From positions 11,346,001 through 11,410,000 of the forward strand of contig OX579642.1 in NCBI GenBank assembly GCA_951230915.1: DNA of 64,000 bases. The letters run 5' to 3'. Below are positions 35,583 to 47,696 of this stretch, in pieces. This DNA is from Antitrichia curtipendula (lineage: Eukaryota > Streptophyta > Bryopsida > Hypnales > Leucodontaceae). Both the position numbers and the translations under genes were made by a program. Positions within the stretch are counted from its first letter, which is position 1; each line of letters begins with the position of its first letter. The notes under the pieces are model-generated. The model was not told the origin of the DNA. It was given only the letters and a program-made list of their open reading frames with translations, and made no database searches.

Positions 35583-36661
35583 TAGCCTCATTCCGTTCTC
35601 TCCTTCAACTGTGCTAATGGATTAGGGTTTGATTGAAAACGACCTTCTTCACCTCTGAAGGTGCAACGTTGCTTGGAAATAAACCTCAATCAATGCTTAG
35701 AATTTGTTTCATGCCTTCAGAATGTGCGCCTCTGCTTAAATATGTGCATCGCTGATTTATAACATGTTTTTATACGATACTTCTTCTCTTGCTTGAATAT
35801 TGGCTCTATTGCTTCAAAGTTTGCTAGGATCCTTTTGTGCTTGCTGTGTTGCTATAAGTTCTGAGTTCTTGCTTGAAACTCTGCTTTCTGGCTAGAAAAT
35901 GTGTGTGGTTGATACTATATTGGCTGTGTTGCTAAAAATGTAGCCAATCACTTGCTAGAATATGTGCTTGGGTGCTACTACCTTTTATTTGTTGCTAGAA
36001 ATTCTACTTACTTCCTAGAATTTGTGCTTGTGTGCTAGTATGTTTCTAGATGACTGCTTTGATGCAAGAATTTATCCTTTGTTGCTGGAATATGTGCTTG
36101 GATGCTACCATCTCTACTTTCTTCCTAGAAATGCTACTTCCTTCCTAATGTATGTGCTTGGGTGCTAATGTATGTACTAGGGTGCTACTGTATGTGCTTG
36201 GGTGCTACCGTTTGTGCTAGGATGCTACTGTATCTTGGGTGCTAGTGTATGTGCTAGGGTGCTACTGTATGTACTTGGATGCTACCATATGTGCTTGGGT
36301 GCTACTGTATGTACTTGATTGCTACTGTATGTGCTAGGGTGGTACTGTATGTGCTTCAGTGCTACTGTATGTGATTGGGTGCTAATGTATGTGCTTCAGT
36401 GCTAATGTATGTGCTTCAGTGCTACTGTATGTGATTGGGTGCTAATGTATTTGCTTCAGTGCTACTGTATGGGCTAGGATACTACTGGATATGCTGTGTT
36501 GCTAGAATTCATGCTTTAGTATCAGTTGATCTCTTCTATTCTACTCTTTCTATTGGAGTTTTAGATCTTACATCTTTGAGAATGTGCTGTCCTATTGGTG
36601 GCTAGCCAGCCATCACCTTGCTCCTATACTTACAGATTTAGCCTCCTTGCTCTCATTTTGC
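35583..36661 (+). repeat. Left arm of internal inverted repeat (transposase intron)
   Basis: It is homologous to 44160-45380 in opposite orientation. Matching blocks in order: 'gcctcattccgttctct', 'gattagggtttgattgaaaa', 'gcaacgttgcttggaaataa', the 20-bp minisatellite, 'gatcttacatctttgagaat' and 'ggtggctagccagccatca'. It fills most of the intron between exons 1 and 2. Confidence 0.85.
36120..36480 (+). repeat. 20-bp minisatellite in the transposase intron
   Basis: The consensus is GTGCTTGGGTGCTACTGTAT with variants GTGCTAGGG, GTACTTGGA and GTGCTTCAG at the front. Period is 20. Degenerate units extend upstream to about 35870. The reverse complement forms the array at 44640-44900. Confidence 0.88.
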
Positions 36662-39102
36662 AATATCTGTGAATGTTTAGTATCTTCCTCTGTTTTATTT
36701 CTAACGGCAGCTACGGTTGTGCAGCTCGAGTTCTACACGAGCTTCAAGACCATGTATCCTAACTTGCTCTGTAGCTTGACTTCTTTCAAGAGCATGAAAC
36801 TGTGGTGGGTTAGGCGTTTACGGCTATGGAATACATGCTGTTGTAAGTATCATCAGGAGCTGCTAGAGCTACTCAGAGCTCTTGACACCATGCGTGTAGA
36901 TAAGCTTGGAGTTCACAGTAGTTGCAATTGTGACTGTGAATTTGTCTGTGGTGGTTTGGATTTTGCAAATGCTGGCCGCTTCTGCAATGCTCATCGTGAA
37001 GTATATGAACGACTAACAAACTTGTGGTCATCCATTTTATGTGAGAAAGTTGAGTTCTCTGCTTGGCATTGTCGGGCTTGTTTACTAGAAGAGTGTCCAG
37101 ATTGTGGCTTACAGCTGCTTATGGTTTGTCCACTTGAAGAAAGCACTGACCAGCTCGTGAAGTGGAATACAAGGTAGTGGGAACAACTGCAGATGGAAAT
37201 CCAAAGAAAGTGGTGACGATGGAGTATCGAGAGTCACCACCGCGTGAGTTAATCGCTTATCTCAAACCCAAACTACAAGCTTTTGTACTTCATAATTACA
37301 TTGCAACTTGGCAGGATTTCCAATTCCGAGAGCTGTTTGGGTCTGTTCCTGCAGACACTCTCATATCTTGTGTGGATTTCTCTGAAAATTATACTCTCAA
37401 GGTTCAAAACGAAATCCAATCAATGCATTGGTATAATGACCAGATAACCATTCTAGTGCATATAACCTACAGACCTAATCCTGCATGGAGAGCTGAAAAC
37501 GAAGAGCCACTGCTTCTGAAAGAAATTCATTATTACATTTCTGATGACAAAACCCACGACTCTTTGTATGTGCAAAAGTGCTTCATGTTGAACTGGGAGC
37601 ATGTGCGCAATCAAGGTTTCTCACCTTCTAATCACATTGTCTGGTCTGATGGATGTAGTGGTCAGTTTAAGTCTTCACGTGCTTGGTATTTCATTAGTAG
37701 GTATCCTAATCTCACTAGTGGTGTGAGTTTAAATTCTGGGTGCCAAATGTGTTGGAATTATTTTGGAAGTGGGCATGGGAAGGGGGAAGTGGATGGTGCA
37801 GGTGCTCTTCTAAAAAGAGAGATACGAAAGGAACAAATGAAGGTGGATGGGCGCAAGCTCCAGAATGCTGCAGAAATCGTGGCATTCTTGAAAGAAGAAT
37901 CCAGGAAAGCACATGCAGGGCCACGGGGTGCACGATGTACTACAAGTAAATTTTTTTGGGAGATTCCAGTCTCTGGACCTGGTTCGGTGGACAGAACCGA
38001 CCCTCTTCAGACTGAAACGGTGCCAGGCAGCATGGGAAATCACCAGTGCCGGTTAGTGTCCGCCAGAGACCCAACGTTGATACAGTATCGGCAATTGAGC
38101 TGCCTCTGTCATGCTTGTCTTGGTTATGACTATGAGAGTCCTTGTTACCAATCAGATCATGCTCCTAGCTTCATCTTGCACAGGTGGGAGTTCTCCCTTT
38201 GTAGCTGACTTTGCCAGACTCTTTCTTGAATGCTGCTGTATTGGTTGAGGGTGGGTATTTTGGCAAACAGACTCTTTCTTGAATGCTGTTGTATTGGTTT
38301 ATGTTGGGTATTTTGGCAAACAGCTACATGATGTTCTGACTTACGTGGTATCCTGCCTTGATTTATTGGAGGCATTACTGATTGAGTGAATGTTGTTGTC
38401 ATCTGTAATTGCATGTGCAATGGAAAGGTTGACTCCAAAGCGACCAAGCCAAGCTCGCCAATTGTACAACAACGACGAGGAGGTGGAAGCTGGTCCTGAC
38501 CGTGAGTGGATCGCCGACGGGCTTTGCATTGGAGATAATGTTGCTGTGCGTTCACCACTTCAGGAGGAGCCATATTGGCTGATGCTAGTGCATACTGCAA
38601 CACGCACGCTTCAAGACAGCTTTACAGACCCAGAAGGGAATGGGTATGGCCCTGGGGACGTTATTTTCTCAGGTTTCTGGTACGAGCGTCTTAAAGAAGG
38701 TAGTCGTACTTATTTGTTGAGAAACGATAAGGAACCGAGTTCGGTTTATAGCCATTTGCTGTTGACTTCAAAATTCAGCTTGCCTCCTATCTCGCACCCT
38801 GTGAAGAGTTGATTTGCGGGGTTTGAGTTGAAGCTTGATGTGAAGGAGATTATCGATGAGGCTGCCCGTGCCGCAGCATTGTTAGATTAGCAGTGGAGGA
38901 ATCTGTGGTCTTGGAAGAGGAGATTGTACATTATGTATGGACACATTGTTTGTTGGTGCGATCTATGCCTTTTGTAACCGTATTTTATTTAATACGAATT
39001 CATTTCAATGAACTTACAGGAAATCGTTGCCTTGCACTTCGTATGCCATGTGAACTTGCACATCTTGCTGCTAGATTTTCCGATAGCATTCTTAAACTGC
39101 TG

Positions 39103-39234
39103 TGACTGGCTTGTGGTGTATCAGTTGTATGAATGTCATGTGCGTGGGGCTTGCACTCGCATTTCACGTGACTGGCTTGGGGTGTATCAGTTGTGTGAAT
39201 GTCATGTGCGTGGGGCTTGCACTCGCATTTCACG
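39103..39234 (+). repeat. 66-bp tandem duplication
   Basis: Two adjacent copies start TGACTGGCTT at 39103 and 39169 and differ at only two positions or so (TTGTGG/TTGGGG; GTATGA/GTGTGA). Being 22 codons long it keeps a frame open, but no gene is otherwise supported. Confidence 0.9.
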
Positions 39235-39438
39235 TTTTGGGAAATAATTTGGACTCGTGTTATAGGCAAACTTGTCCTTGTATCCTTAAAATGATCACTA
39301 ACTCAAGAATTTGCACTAAACAAATACCCTCCTTGTTAAAAGGGAACTGAACTGAAGCAAGGGATTTTCCTTATTAAAAAGCAGTGACCAACCATCTGCA
39401 GCTGAATAATGATCAGCCACTGTTTTGATTAAGAACCG

Positions 39439-39560
39439 GCAACTGAGGCCTCCCCCGCCTTGAAAGCATCTGCAGCATAGATGACCAGCAATTTTTCCAA
39501 AAAAAAAGCGGCAACTGAGGCCCCCCCCGCCTTGAAGCATTTGCAGCATAATGACCAGGC
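39439..39560 (+). repeat. ~72-bp imperfect tandem duplication
   Basis: GCAACTGAGGCCTCCCCCGC at 39439 and GCAACTGAGGCCCCCCCCGC at 39511 each continue with 'cttgaa-agcat-tgcagcat' and end in 'atgaccag'. The copies are 72 bp apart. Confidence 0.8.
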
Positions 39561-40729
39561 ACCGTGCATTGTTGCATAATGAGCTGTAGTGTGTCAGCAT
39601 CCAGTTCGACTAGAGCTGGAGTGGATCAGTTGAACTGCTTTTTTAACCCCTTTAGGATGTTTGATACAAAGCATGGCGCACGTATTTGGTTGCTTTAGTG
39701 CAAGTTTCTGTATACATAGCAATGTTTGTCTTCCTTCATGAGGGTTTCCTTCAATGAGATTTTGACAACAGAACATGGTAGCAATTGACCAGTGATACTA
39801 ATTTTTTGTTGCTTTTTTGAATGATTCTAATGTCTTGGGAAATTCCTTGTATACTGTGCACTGACTAAAAGTCTTGTATTTGGCCATATTTCAACATTCA
39901 GTAGGGCTTAGAAGTTGCATTTTTTAGTTTTTAATTTTTTTTCTTTTCTTGTTGGCTTTGGAAGGGCTTAGCACAATTGAAATTCAAATGAGCTAATTCA
40001 TAAAGTGTTGGCTATAATTCTTAAAGACTAGAAATACATTGCTCTTGCAAAAAATACGCTTTCAAAAGGAAATGCTGGCAATACAATGACCATGTACAAA
40101 ACTGACATGGCAGACCTTACCTGCCATTTTCAAAAGTTAGAACTTTCCGGTTAGTGTGCAACTTTCTACTGATGGAGCAGGTCAAACTAAAAAGAAAATT
40201 ATACAAATTAGATAAGAAAACAACCTAGCAACCAATCAAAGACTCTGGATGAGTGTGGAGCCTCATTGTCTGACATTGCCTAAATTTCTACTTTGCTGGA
40301 AGAACCATCCACTGCTACACTATAGAAGCCCCTGTAGTATAGAAACCTGTGCTTTTTTACTCAATTTTCCAATCAAATCTCATTGATGGACCTAGTTCGT
40401 AATAGAAAAGGAAAAGTACAGAATATGGTCACTACAAAAATAAGAAAAGAATGTAGGCCTATTTTGTTCTTAAAAAAAATACTATTTCAAAACCTATATT
40501 GTTATCAAAAAAAAATCAACAACCTAACTCTATACAAAAATACAAAATGAACCCAAATATGCCTTATTCAAAAAAAGGAAGATGAAAAAGAATATTACAA
40601 CCTTGGTTGTATCAAAAAATAAAAGAATAATTCACCTAGAGTTTTACAAAAATACAAAATGAATTGAAGATACTACCTTGTTTCAAACCAAAAATCTATA
40701 TACTTATATTATGTAATTTAAAAATAATA

Positions 40730-42115
40730 ATAATTTGATAAAAATACATAAATGAAATATAATTCCAATAATGAGATTTTGGGTTTAGAGAGGAAATTAA
40801 AGCATGTCGAACTTGATTTTTTCAAAAAACTATAAAAATTGAATTAAAAAATGAATGCAATCATTTATTTTAAAAAAAACAATGCTATGGTTATTCCCAA
40901 CATAAGACTTTCTTTGACTTTTTTATTAGCAACCCAAATAGAAAGTATCAAATCTTTCCATTTACACAAGAATATTTCTATAACAAATTTTAATAAATGA
41001 TTGTCATTTTTTTTTTTTGCCTACAAAATCCATTTTGTAGCGTGGATGCCACACCTTTTGCTTTTACACATAACACATTGATAGGAAATTGGAAATGAAA
41101 ACTATAATCCCTAAAACAAATCTATTTTTCTATAAATTAAAAAAAAATTCATACATAAAATAGAGTTTATAGAATTATACCCAACTTTCCATTTATAGAC
41201 TAAGGTGACACTTCATCCTCTTGGAATTAGGGACAAATTTTGCATTTCATAATATATTATACATAATAAGGTTACAACTAAAATGAGCAAACATGTGCTA
41301 TAGGCAAAAGTTTTACCATGTAGTAAAGAACTCAAACAAAAAACTTGCATCAAATGCAATATTAAAAAATATTGCTTTCCAATAACAAGGTGTATTTTGA
41401 ACACATGAAGATGTAATTGTTGACATGCTTATGTTGCAATTTACAATGTGACTTTGTTGCAGTATTTTCCTTCTTAGTCTTGACAATAGTTTGAAGTTAA
41501 AATAAATCTTAACCAAATAATTATTTTTAGTAGTATGTATTTTTGAAAATTTTCTTTTTGAAGTCTAGTTTTAGCACTATAAATCCGATTTTGATAATAA
41601 TTGATTACGATTTTTCTATTTAAGTTTTTTTGCAAGGTTGTCTATTGCAATCTTTACTCTCCATAGTGTTGAGGACTTTTAGAAACGAGCCTCAAATAAA
41701 CTAGATCTTGGATAAAAAATCCCATTAGAAATTCCTTTTTAGCCATTGGAATCCCATTAGAAAACTGTTGAGTAGTTTTTGAAAAGTGATAATTTGATTC
41801 CGGTTATGTATGTTATGCCCTTAAAGCTCATTTTTTGGGTGACCACATTTTAGATTTGACTTGTGAAAAAAGGATTAAAAGACTTCAAATCACATTTACA
41901 ATTTTAGCATCCTTATGATTAAACATTACATTCTTTCAATTCATAAACATTATTGTTGTGATTTTTTATCCTATGTGATCTCTAATGTGTCTAGTTTGAT
42001 TATGTATGGTTACATTTACAAAAAATTGATATAACTTATCCAAATGTTGTCTTTTTGTTCAATTTGGAGCAAATTCCTAGAAGCTCAATAAAGGCCTAGA
42101 GCATTTAGGGATTAA
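40730..42115 (+). repeat. Dispersed AT-rich repeats 'B' and 'C' inside the transposon
   Basis: B-like landmarks lie at 40730-41060 (AATTCCAATAATGAGATTTT, 'aaatagaaagtatcaaatc'). C-like landmarks lie at 41820-42115 ('atttgacttgtgaaaa', 'ttgttcaatttggagcaaat'). The same order is present at 290-1200. Confidence 0.5.
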
Positions 42116-44159
42116 ATATTGTGGACACTATGGCACAATGAGACAATGAGATTTGGCAAACCAATAATTTTGAAGACAATTTTGAAGACAATTTTAAAGA
42201 CAAGTTTAGTGTATACTAAACTTTTCACTCCCTTCTAGAATATAAATGTAGTCATTTTCAAAGCAGTAAATGATTAGTGCACTCTGATATTTACAACAAA
42301 AAGTGTGCACAATAACTTGTTCTAAGGCCATAACAAGAACTAAGCCCAAAGCAAACTAGTTTGGCACTACAGAATGTGTAGCAATCACTAAGTAATAAAT
42401 AAGTAGTAGATCTGCATCGCAAATAAGGCAAATCCAGTACTCAAAGTTAGCATTATAACCAAAAATTGAAAGCAGGGCACAAACATATAGCATGATGATT
42501 CAATGAATTTTATTGTATAAGCTGTTTTTGCAAGCTCGTGATGTGGGCACTCATGCAATCAATAGAGTGAACTTGTTGCTACAAATCTAGGTGCAAATAA
42601 AGTTGGCAGCTTGCTATTGTCAATCAGGGCATTTTTTTGGACCGGTGTCCCCTGTTGGTCTCACTGCACAGGCCACCTGCAAAGAGATATACTTAGTCAG
42701 CATCTCCTACACCACATCCGTTTCACACGTCAACTACAAGTAAATGAATGAAACGAAAATTCCTGATATAGTTGCTTAGGCAGTACATCTGTGAAGTACA
42801 AATTCCTCTCCATCTATGCTGGTCTGAAAGAGATGACACCCAGTATCTACTAGCTCAGAGAAGTATAGCATGCAGACCAGGTTTACACAAAAGCAGGAGT
42901 GCTAGTCTGCCAATCGAGCTTCCTCTGTTGCTTGATCTCCATCCAGTAAACCTTCAGCAAGTTGTTGTCTGTGCAGACTCCATTCTCGTCAAAATAATAA
43001 CCCAGTCCCAATTCTCGATCAAAACAAAACCACAAATACCTGCATGCGGCCTGTAGCATCCACCTATACAGAATGTATGACGTTGTGGTTGGGAAGATGC
43101 AATAGACCTCTGGGATACATATTTTGAACCCAAAGAAAACGATCACTTGTTCTTATGCCTACCCCTACCGCTCTTCTTGGGTTTCTCTGCTGCCTCGGCC
43201 TCAATCTGTTTGGCAAGAGAATGGCGAGTGTGACGCATTGTAGGGGCTGGCACTTGAGCTTTACCTGCCTTTTCCAGTTCTCCACTCGATTTCCCCAAAC
43301 TTGATACACTAACCTTTTTTCGAAGCCCCTGCTCTTCCAAGGCAGGAATGTGGGCTCTTTTACCGGTGATAGAATAACGCCCCTCTCTACTCCCGTGCAT
43401 CCCCTTCCCACTTTCATTTTCATGTGTGTCCTGTTCAATCCCTTTCTCAGCTCCATTGTCATCGTCACTTTTGTCCTCTACCACATTATATGCAGCAAGT
43501 TTTCCATGCACGACCCCTGCTGAACCATACAAATTGGTAATCACCTCCAAAAACGAACTGAATGCATCGGAAAGGAGGCACAAGAGAAGTGTGACTCAGA
43601 AGATCGACACCATGAATGCAAGTGGAAACACGTGAGTTCACGATTATTAGGATTTGTGGCGAACGGGCACATGTAGACTGTACCTCAGCAAAACATACGG
43701 CATTCCAACTCGTCATTGAAGCTTGCACGTTTCTTGCAAGAACCCAGTAAACGATGTACTACCACCCCAAGCCTACTTTGCTCTACACTAGAAGACTACT
43801 AAAGTAAGCAAGGGCATCCCAAAATCAAATGAACACACATGTATGCACAGGCTCTTACCAGCTGTGGCTTCCACCACTCGCAGGGCATTACTATCCAGCG
43901 GTACTACAGCACTTGAGAGAGCCTGCGTGACCCCGGACTGGTGCAGCCGAGCAGCATAGGGCTGTTTTACTGGCGAGTCAACCACCTGTTGTGAATCGTC
44001 ATTTCCTGTTTCTGTCGCTTCATCCTGAGTTTGACATCCTCCACTTACAAAGGACTCAGGAACAAGCTTGCTGCCAGACGTGCATGGTAGCAAAGAATGC
44101 ACTTGTTGGATGGACCCGGTGGATCCCCAATCTGAGTGCTTCCCTTTCGACTGTGATAC

Positions 44160-45380
44160 TGCAAAATACAAGAAAAGAGGCTAAATCTCTAAATACAAGA
44201 GCAGGGATGATGGCTGGCCAGCCACCAATAGGAGAGCACATTCTCAAAGATGTAAGATCTGAAACTCCAATATACAGAGTAGAATAGAAGAGATCAGCTG
44301 ATACCAATAAGAGAAGACTTTGCAATCTCATTTCAGCATTTCAACACATAATGTGGCAACAAATCAGAAATCATAGCAAGAATAAAACATTTTAGCAAGA
44401 AAGCAACCATTGAAATTGTAAAGCATGCCTTCAAGGAACAAAGCACATAATCAGGCAAGAAAGCAAAGTTCCTAGCAAGGTAGCAAAGATTCTATCAAGG
44501 AAGCAAAGCTGGTATCACCCAAGCACATGCCTTACGAAGGACGTACAATTTTGAGCAAGAACGCAAAGATAGTAGCAACCAGGCACACACTCCAGCAAGA
44601 AAGCATAAATTCGAGTATCAAAGCCAAAATTCTAGCAACACAGCATATCAGGTAGCACCCTAGCACATACAGTAGCACCCTAGCATATACAATAGCACCC
44701 TAGCACATACAATAGCACCCTAGCACATACAATAGCACCCTAGCACATACAGTAGCAACCAAGCACATACGGTAGCAACCAAGCACATACGGTAGCACCC
44801 AAGCACATACAGTAGCAACCAAGCACATAATTTAGCACCCTAGCACATACACTAGCACCCAAGCACATACACTAGGAAGGAAGTAGCATTTCTAGGAAGA
44901 AAGTAGAGATGGTAGCATCCAAGCACATATTCCAGCAACAAAGGATAAATTCTTGCATCAAAGCAGTCATCTAGAAACATACTAGCACACAAGCACAAAT
45001 TCTAGGAAGTAAGTAGAATTTCTAGCAACAAATAAAAGGTAGTAGCACCCAAGCACATATTCTAACAAGTGATTGGCTACATTTTAAGCAACACAACCAA
45101 CATAGTACCAACCACGCACATTTTCTAGCCAGAAAGCAGAATTTCAAGCAAGAACTCAGAACTTATAGGAACACAGCAAGCATAGAAGGATCCTAGCAAA
45201 CTTATAAATCAACAGTGTACATATTCAAGTAGAGGAGCAGATTATGAAGGAAGCTTTCAAATTTTGATCAATGACAGAGGTTTATTTCCAAGCAACGTTG
45301 CACATTCAGAGGTGAAGAAGGTTGTTTTCAATCAAACCCTAATCCAGTAGCAGAGAACGGAATGAGGCCACTTACACATT
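44160..45380 (-). repeat. Right arm of internal inverted repeat (RING-gene intron)
   Basis: It is the reverse complement of the transposase intron at 35583-36661. It spans the intron from near its donor (GTAAGT, read from 45375 downwards) to its acceptor (TTTTGCAG at about 44159-44166). The left arm has TTTTGCAAT at the equivalent acceptor, so its original AG may have been lost. Confidence 0.85.
44640..44900 (-). repeat. 20-bp minisatellite in the RING-gene intron
   Basis: The plus strand reads CACATACAGTAGCACCCTAG repeated, the reverse complement of the array at 36120-36480. Degenerate units extend to about 44450 and 45060. Confidence 0.88.
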
Positions 45381-47696
45381 GGACTCTGAATTCCAAAACT
45401 GCACTTCATTGTGTCGCTCAGCTCACACACTGATTTGTCCAACCGAAGCCTTGTAGCATCCTCTCCCGGTTGCATCTTCTGGAATCCAAATGATGCCCAC
45501 CAACTAGGGGCAAATACCTCATTGCAAGTTACACAACTGTTTACTCTTTCTACCAATTTTGTAATGCAGAAAGGGTGGTAAAAGTGTCGGCAGCTCGCCA
45601 TGACTACGTCATACGAGTTATACCAACGATTGCAAACAGCACAAGGCTCAAGCATAAAAGGACCTACAGCCTCTTCAACTTCGTGAGGGTGCAAACAAGG
45701 TTTCGGACAGCAATGCACACCTGCACCAGCCTTCAACTTCTCAATTTCATCAGCCACTGCTTCTTTGTGCCTCCTAAACTCCAAGATTTCTTCGCAAACA
45801 GCTTGCATGTCCAATTCTGAGTTCCTCAATTCCAGACATACATCTTCGTATAGGGCTTGTGCTTTTTTGGACTTCCTCGCAGCATCGTCAGAGCCAAAAA
45901 TAGCAAAGTCTAGCTTGCGTGCCAATACGTCTCTATCGCACTTCAGTTCATCTAATTTCTTCAGTCCCAGAGTGAATCCGTCATTCCCCTCGTCAAGTCT
46001 GTCCCTGTAACCCTGGACCTTCATAAGGGCAATGACAGAGGAGAAGTACTCAGCATCTCCAAACCTCAAACCCTAAGATTTCAGAAGCCAATGAAAACCA
46101 GAGCATGAGTAATCTGAAAATCAAAAAGCATATTTGGGCCCAACCAAGTCAAATTTTGACTCCTTTAATCTAATAAACGTAGAGCTTGACTGGGCAGCCC
46201 CAAAGCTTTGCCGTGAATGCTGAACCCTAAAACTTGGAGAACCATGAATCACACGAGTGATAAGAAGCTGAAAATTCAAAACTCGTGAAGTGCACATCAC
46301 TGCAAATTTGACCCTGTAAAATAAGCATCCACCATTCATGTAGACGCCCTAAACCCTGAAACCCTTCACCTAATCACCAACAAACCTAGAGTTGAAGCTT
46401 GACAAGCCATGGCTCACAGCAGTAGAGGATGGAAAGAGAATCGAGAAGTATTACCGAGGCCAAGACATTAGCAATCTGCAGATCGATCTTTGCCAAAGCC
46501 TCCTCTGCCGCTGTCACATTTTCAGCAGCTTCCTTTGCATCGGCCAGTCGATCGTCCACTCTGAACTTGTACATAACTATCTTCTCCTCCATGGTCTTCT
46601 TTGCTGCCAAGAGAATTTGCTGCTTATTTTGGCTGCCCACCAGGAATTCCTCTTCCACTCGCAGCACCTCCTCAATAGTTGCAAGATCTGCGTCTGAAAC
46701 GTGACCAATGGCAGAAAGAGACCTCTCAGGTTTCAAATCTTGCTCAGATGTCCCTATCGCTCCTTTTCTACCTGATCCGGCAGTTCTTGGTGCTACATGG
46801 GGGGCCAGAACCTGCAACCGAGCTAGCTGCTCAGATGTAAGATCACGTCGTACCAAATCTCCCTCTACACGGCTTGCAAGTGTAAACGAAGTGGACGAAG
46901 CCGCAGAGGCCCAGTCGACCTTTAGTCCCATTTATTCTGCAATGTTTCCCTTAACTACCCACGCCATGAACTCGTTGTTTGTGACCTCCGTTTTCCCATA
47001 AATTTTTGCGTACAACTCGACAAGTTCTCTCCTCCTCTCTGGCGGCAATGCACTGTTGGTAGTCTTGTAGGTTGTACATTTCCCCCAAACCTCCTCTATC
47101 TTCTCTTGTGTCACCACAGCCATATCACTAGCGAGTTTAGGGTTTAATCCTTCTCCACACAAGCCTCTGTCAGTCGCAAAAAACTCATGAGTCTGAGCCT
47201 TCAAGTTGGCTAGCTCCGTTAAGAGCTCTGGAACACTGGCGCCAGCTTTCACTGGTCGCGGCTTCCTCTCCAATGAGGTCCTCCTCTGTTTCACAAGACG
47301 TGCGGACTCTCCACGTACAAGTGATGAATCCATGACCCCCCCCTAAACGCAGTGAATGTAAGCCCGTAACTAATCCTGAACCCCAAGCTGCGAGCTCCGT
47401 AAACCCCTAAGTTGCGACCTCAAACCATAAACTCCAAGGTGCGAGCTCCGTAACTCCTCCCTTTTTCCACACAAGAGAAAATGAAACCTCAAAAAAACTG
47501 GCCTGACAGCACCTCGTCAACCGTAACGTCGAGAGGAGAGAGAGAACGGGAGTCTGATTCCGTTGCGAGGAACGAAAGCGGGAGCGCCATTTCAAAATCG
47601 CGCGCCCAGGTAGAAGTCCAGCAAGGCTTGTCAGAAACGGCAGTCATCAACACACTTGCACATAAAGGACTCCGTTAAGCACCCTCTCCATGTCGC

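Larger units (their letters stand above)
34699..38890 (+). pseudogene. DDE-type transposase with C-terminal reader-like domain
   Basis: Exon 1 34699-35511 (donor CAG|GTATTG), exon 2 36725-38183, exon 3 from about 38428 to TAG 38888-38890. The N-terminus is a basic REKR-like region, then a helical DNA-binding-like part (GIAGLLGVDRRNISKAQGRR). Exon 2 has a Cys/His-rich putative zinc-binding segment (CNCDCEFVCGG ... CRACLLEECPDCG) and the catalytic fold: CVDFSENYTL (Asp 1), IVWSDGCSGQFKSSRAWYF (Asp 2) and FGSGHGKGEVDGAGALLKRE (acidic third residue). This pattern is known to me from animal transposase-like proteins (DFxENY ... SDG ... HGKGxxDGxGGxxKR). Exon 3 encodes IGDNVAVRSP ... YWLMLVHTATR ... 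GDVIFSGFWYERL, like a small chromatin-reader barrel; that is inference. Decay: 1-bp deletion near 37163 (KWE[Y] context) and TGA 38810-38812 inside exon 3. Confidence 0.8.
38891..42880. other. AT-rich middle of the transposon, no gene
   Basis: This is the gap between convergent genes. It has two small tandem duplications (39103-39234, 39439-39560) and AT-rich repeats B and C (40730-42115), which are also found outside the element, so they may be a later insertion. No open frame shows a domain. Confidence 0.55.
43143..47333 (-). pseudogene. Coiled-coil RING-H2 gene of the transposon
   Basis: Minus strand, probably four exons: 47333-46455, 46072-45376, 44158-43858, and from about 43600 to the stop at 43143. 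The start is ATG 47333 (MDSSLVRGES). The first exon is helical and is broken by TAA 46932-46934 (AE*MGLK, one in-frame stop, no shift). The second exon is a coiled coil (ALYEDVCLELRNSELDMQAV) followed by a RING-H2 finger CX2CX13CXHX2HX2CX10CX2C (SCRHFYHPFC). The tail is polar and ends in a basic KKSGRGRHKNK, a possible nuclear signal. It is homologous in layout and finger spacing to the pseudogene at 2675-4969. It converges with the transposase in one element, so an accessory role such as ubiquitin-linked regulation is possible but unproven. The exon 4 acceptor is uncertain. Confidence 0.75.

Noticed and set aside
36120..36480. CRISPR-like array in the transposase intron
   Set aside because: It is a contiguous 20-bp minisatellite with point variants, and its reverse complement lies in another intron of the same transposon.
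38157..38603. Minus-strand open frame overlapping the transposase
   Set aside because: It is antisense to coding exons and an intron, and it contains the short duplicated 'gactctttcttgaatgctg' block, which explains its repeated peptide.
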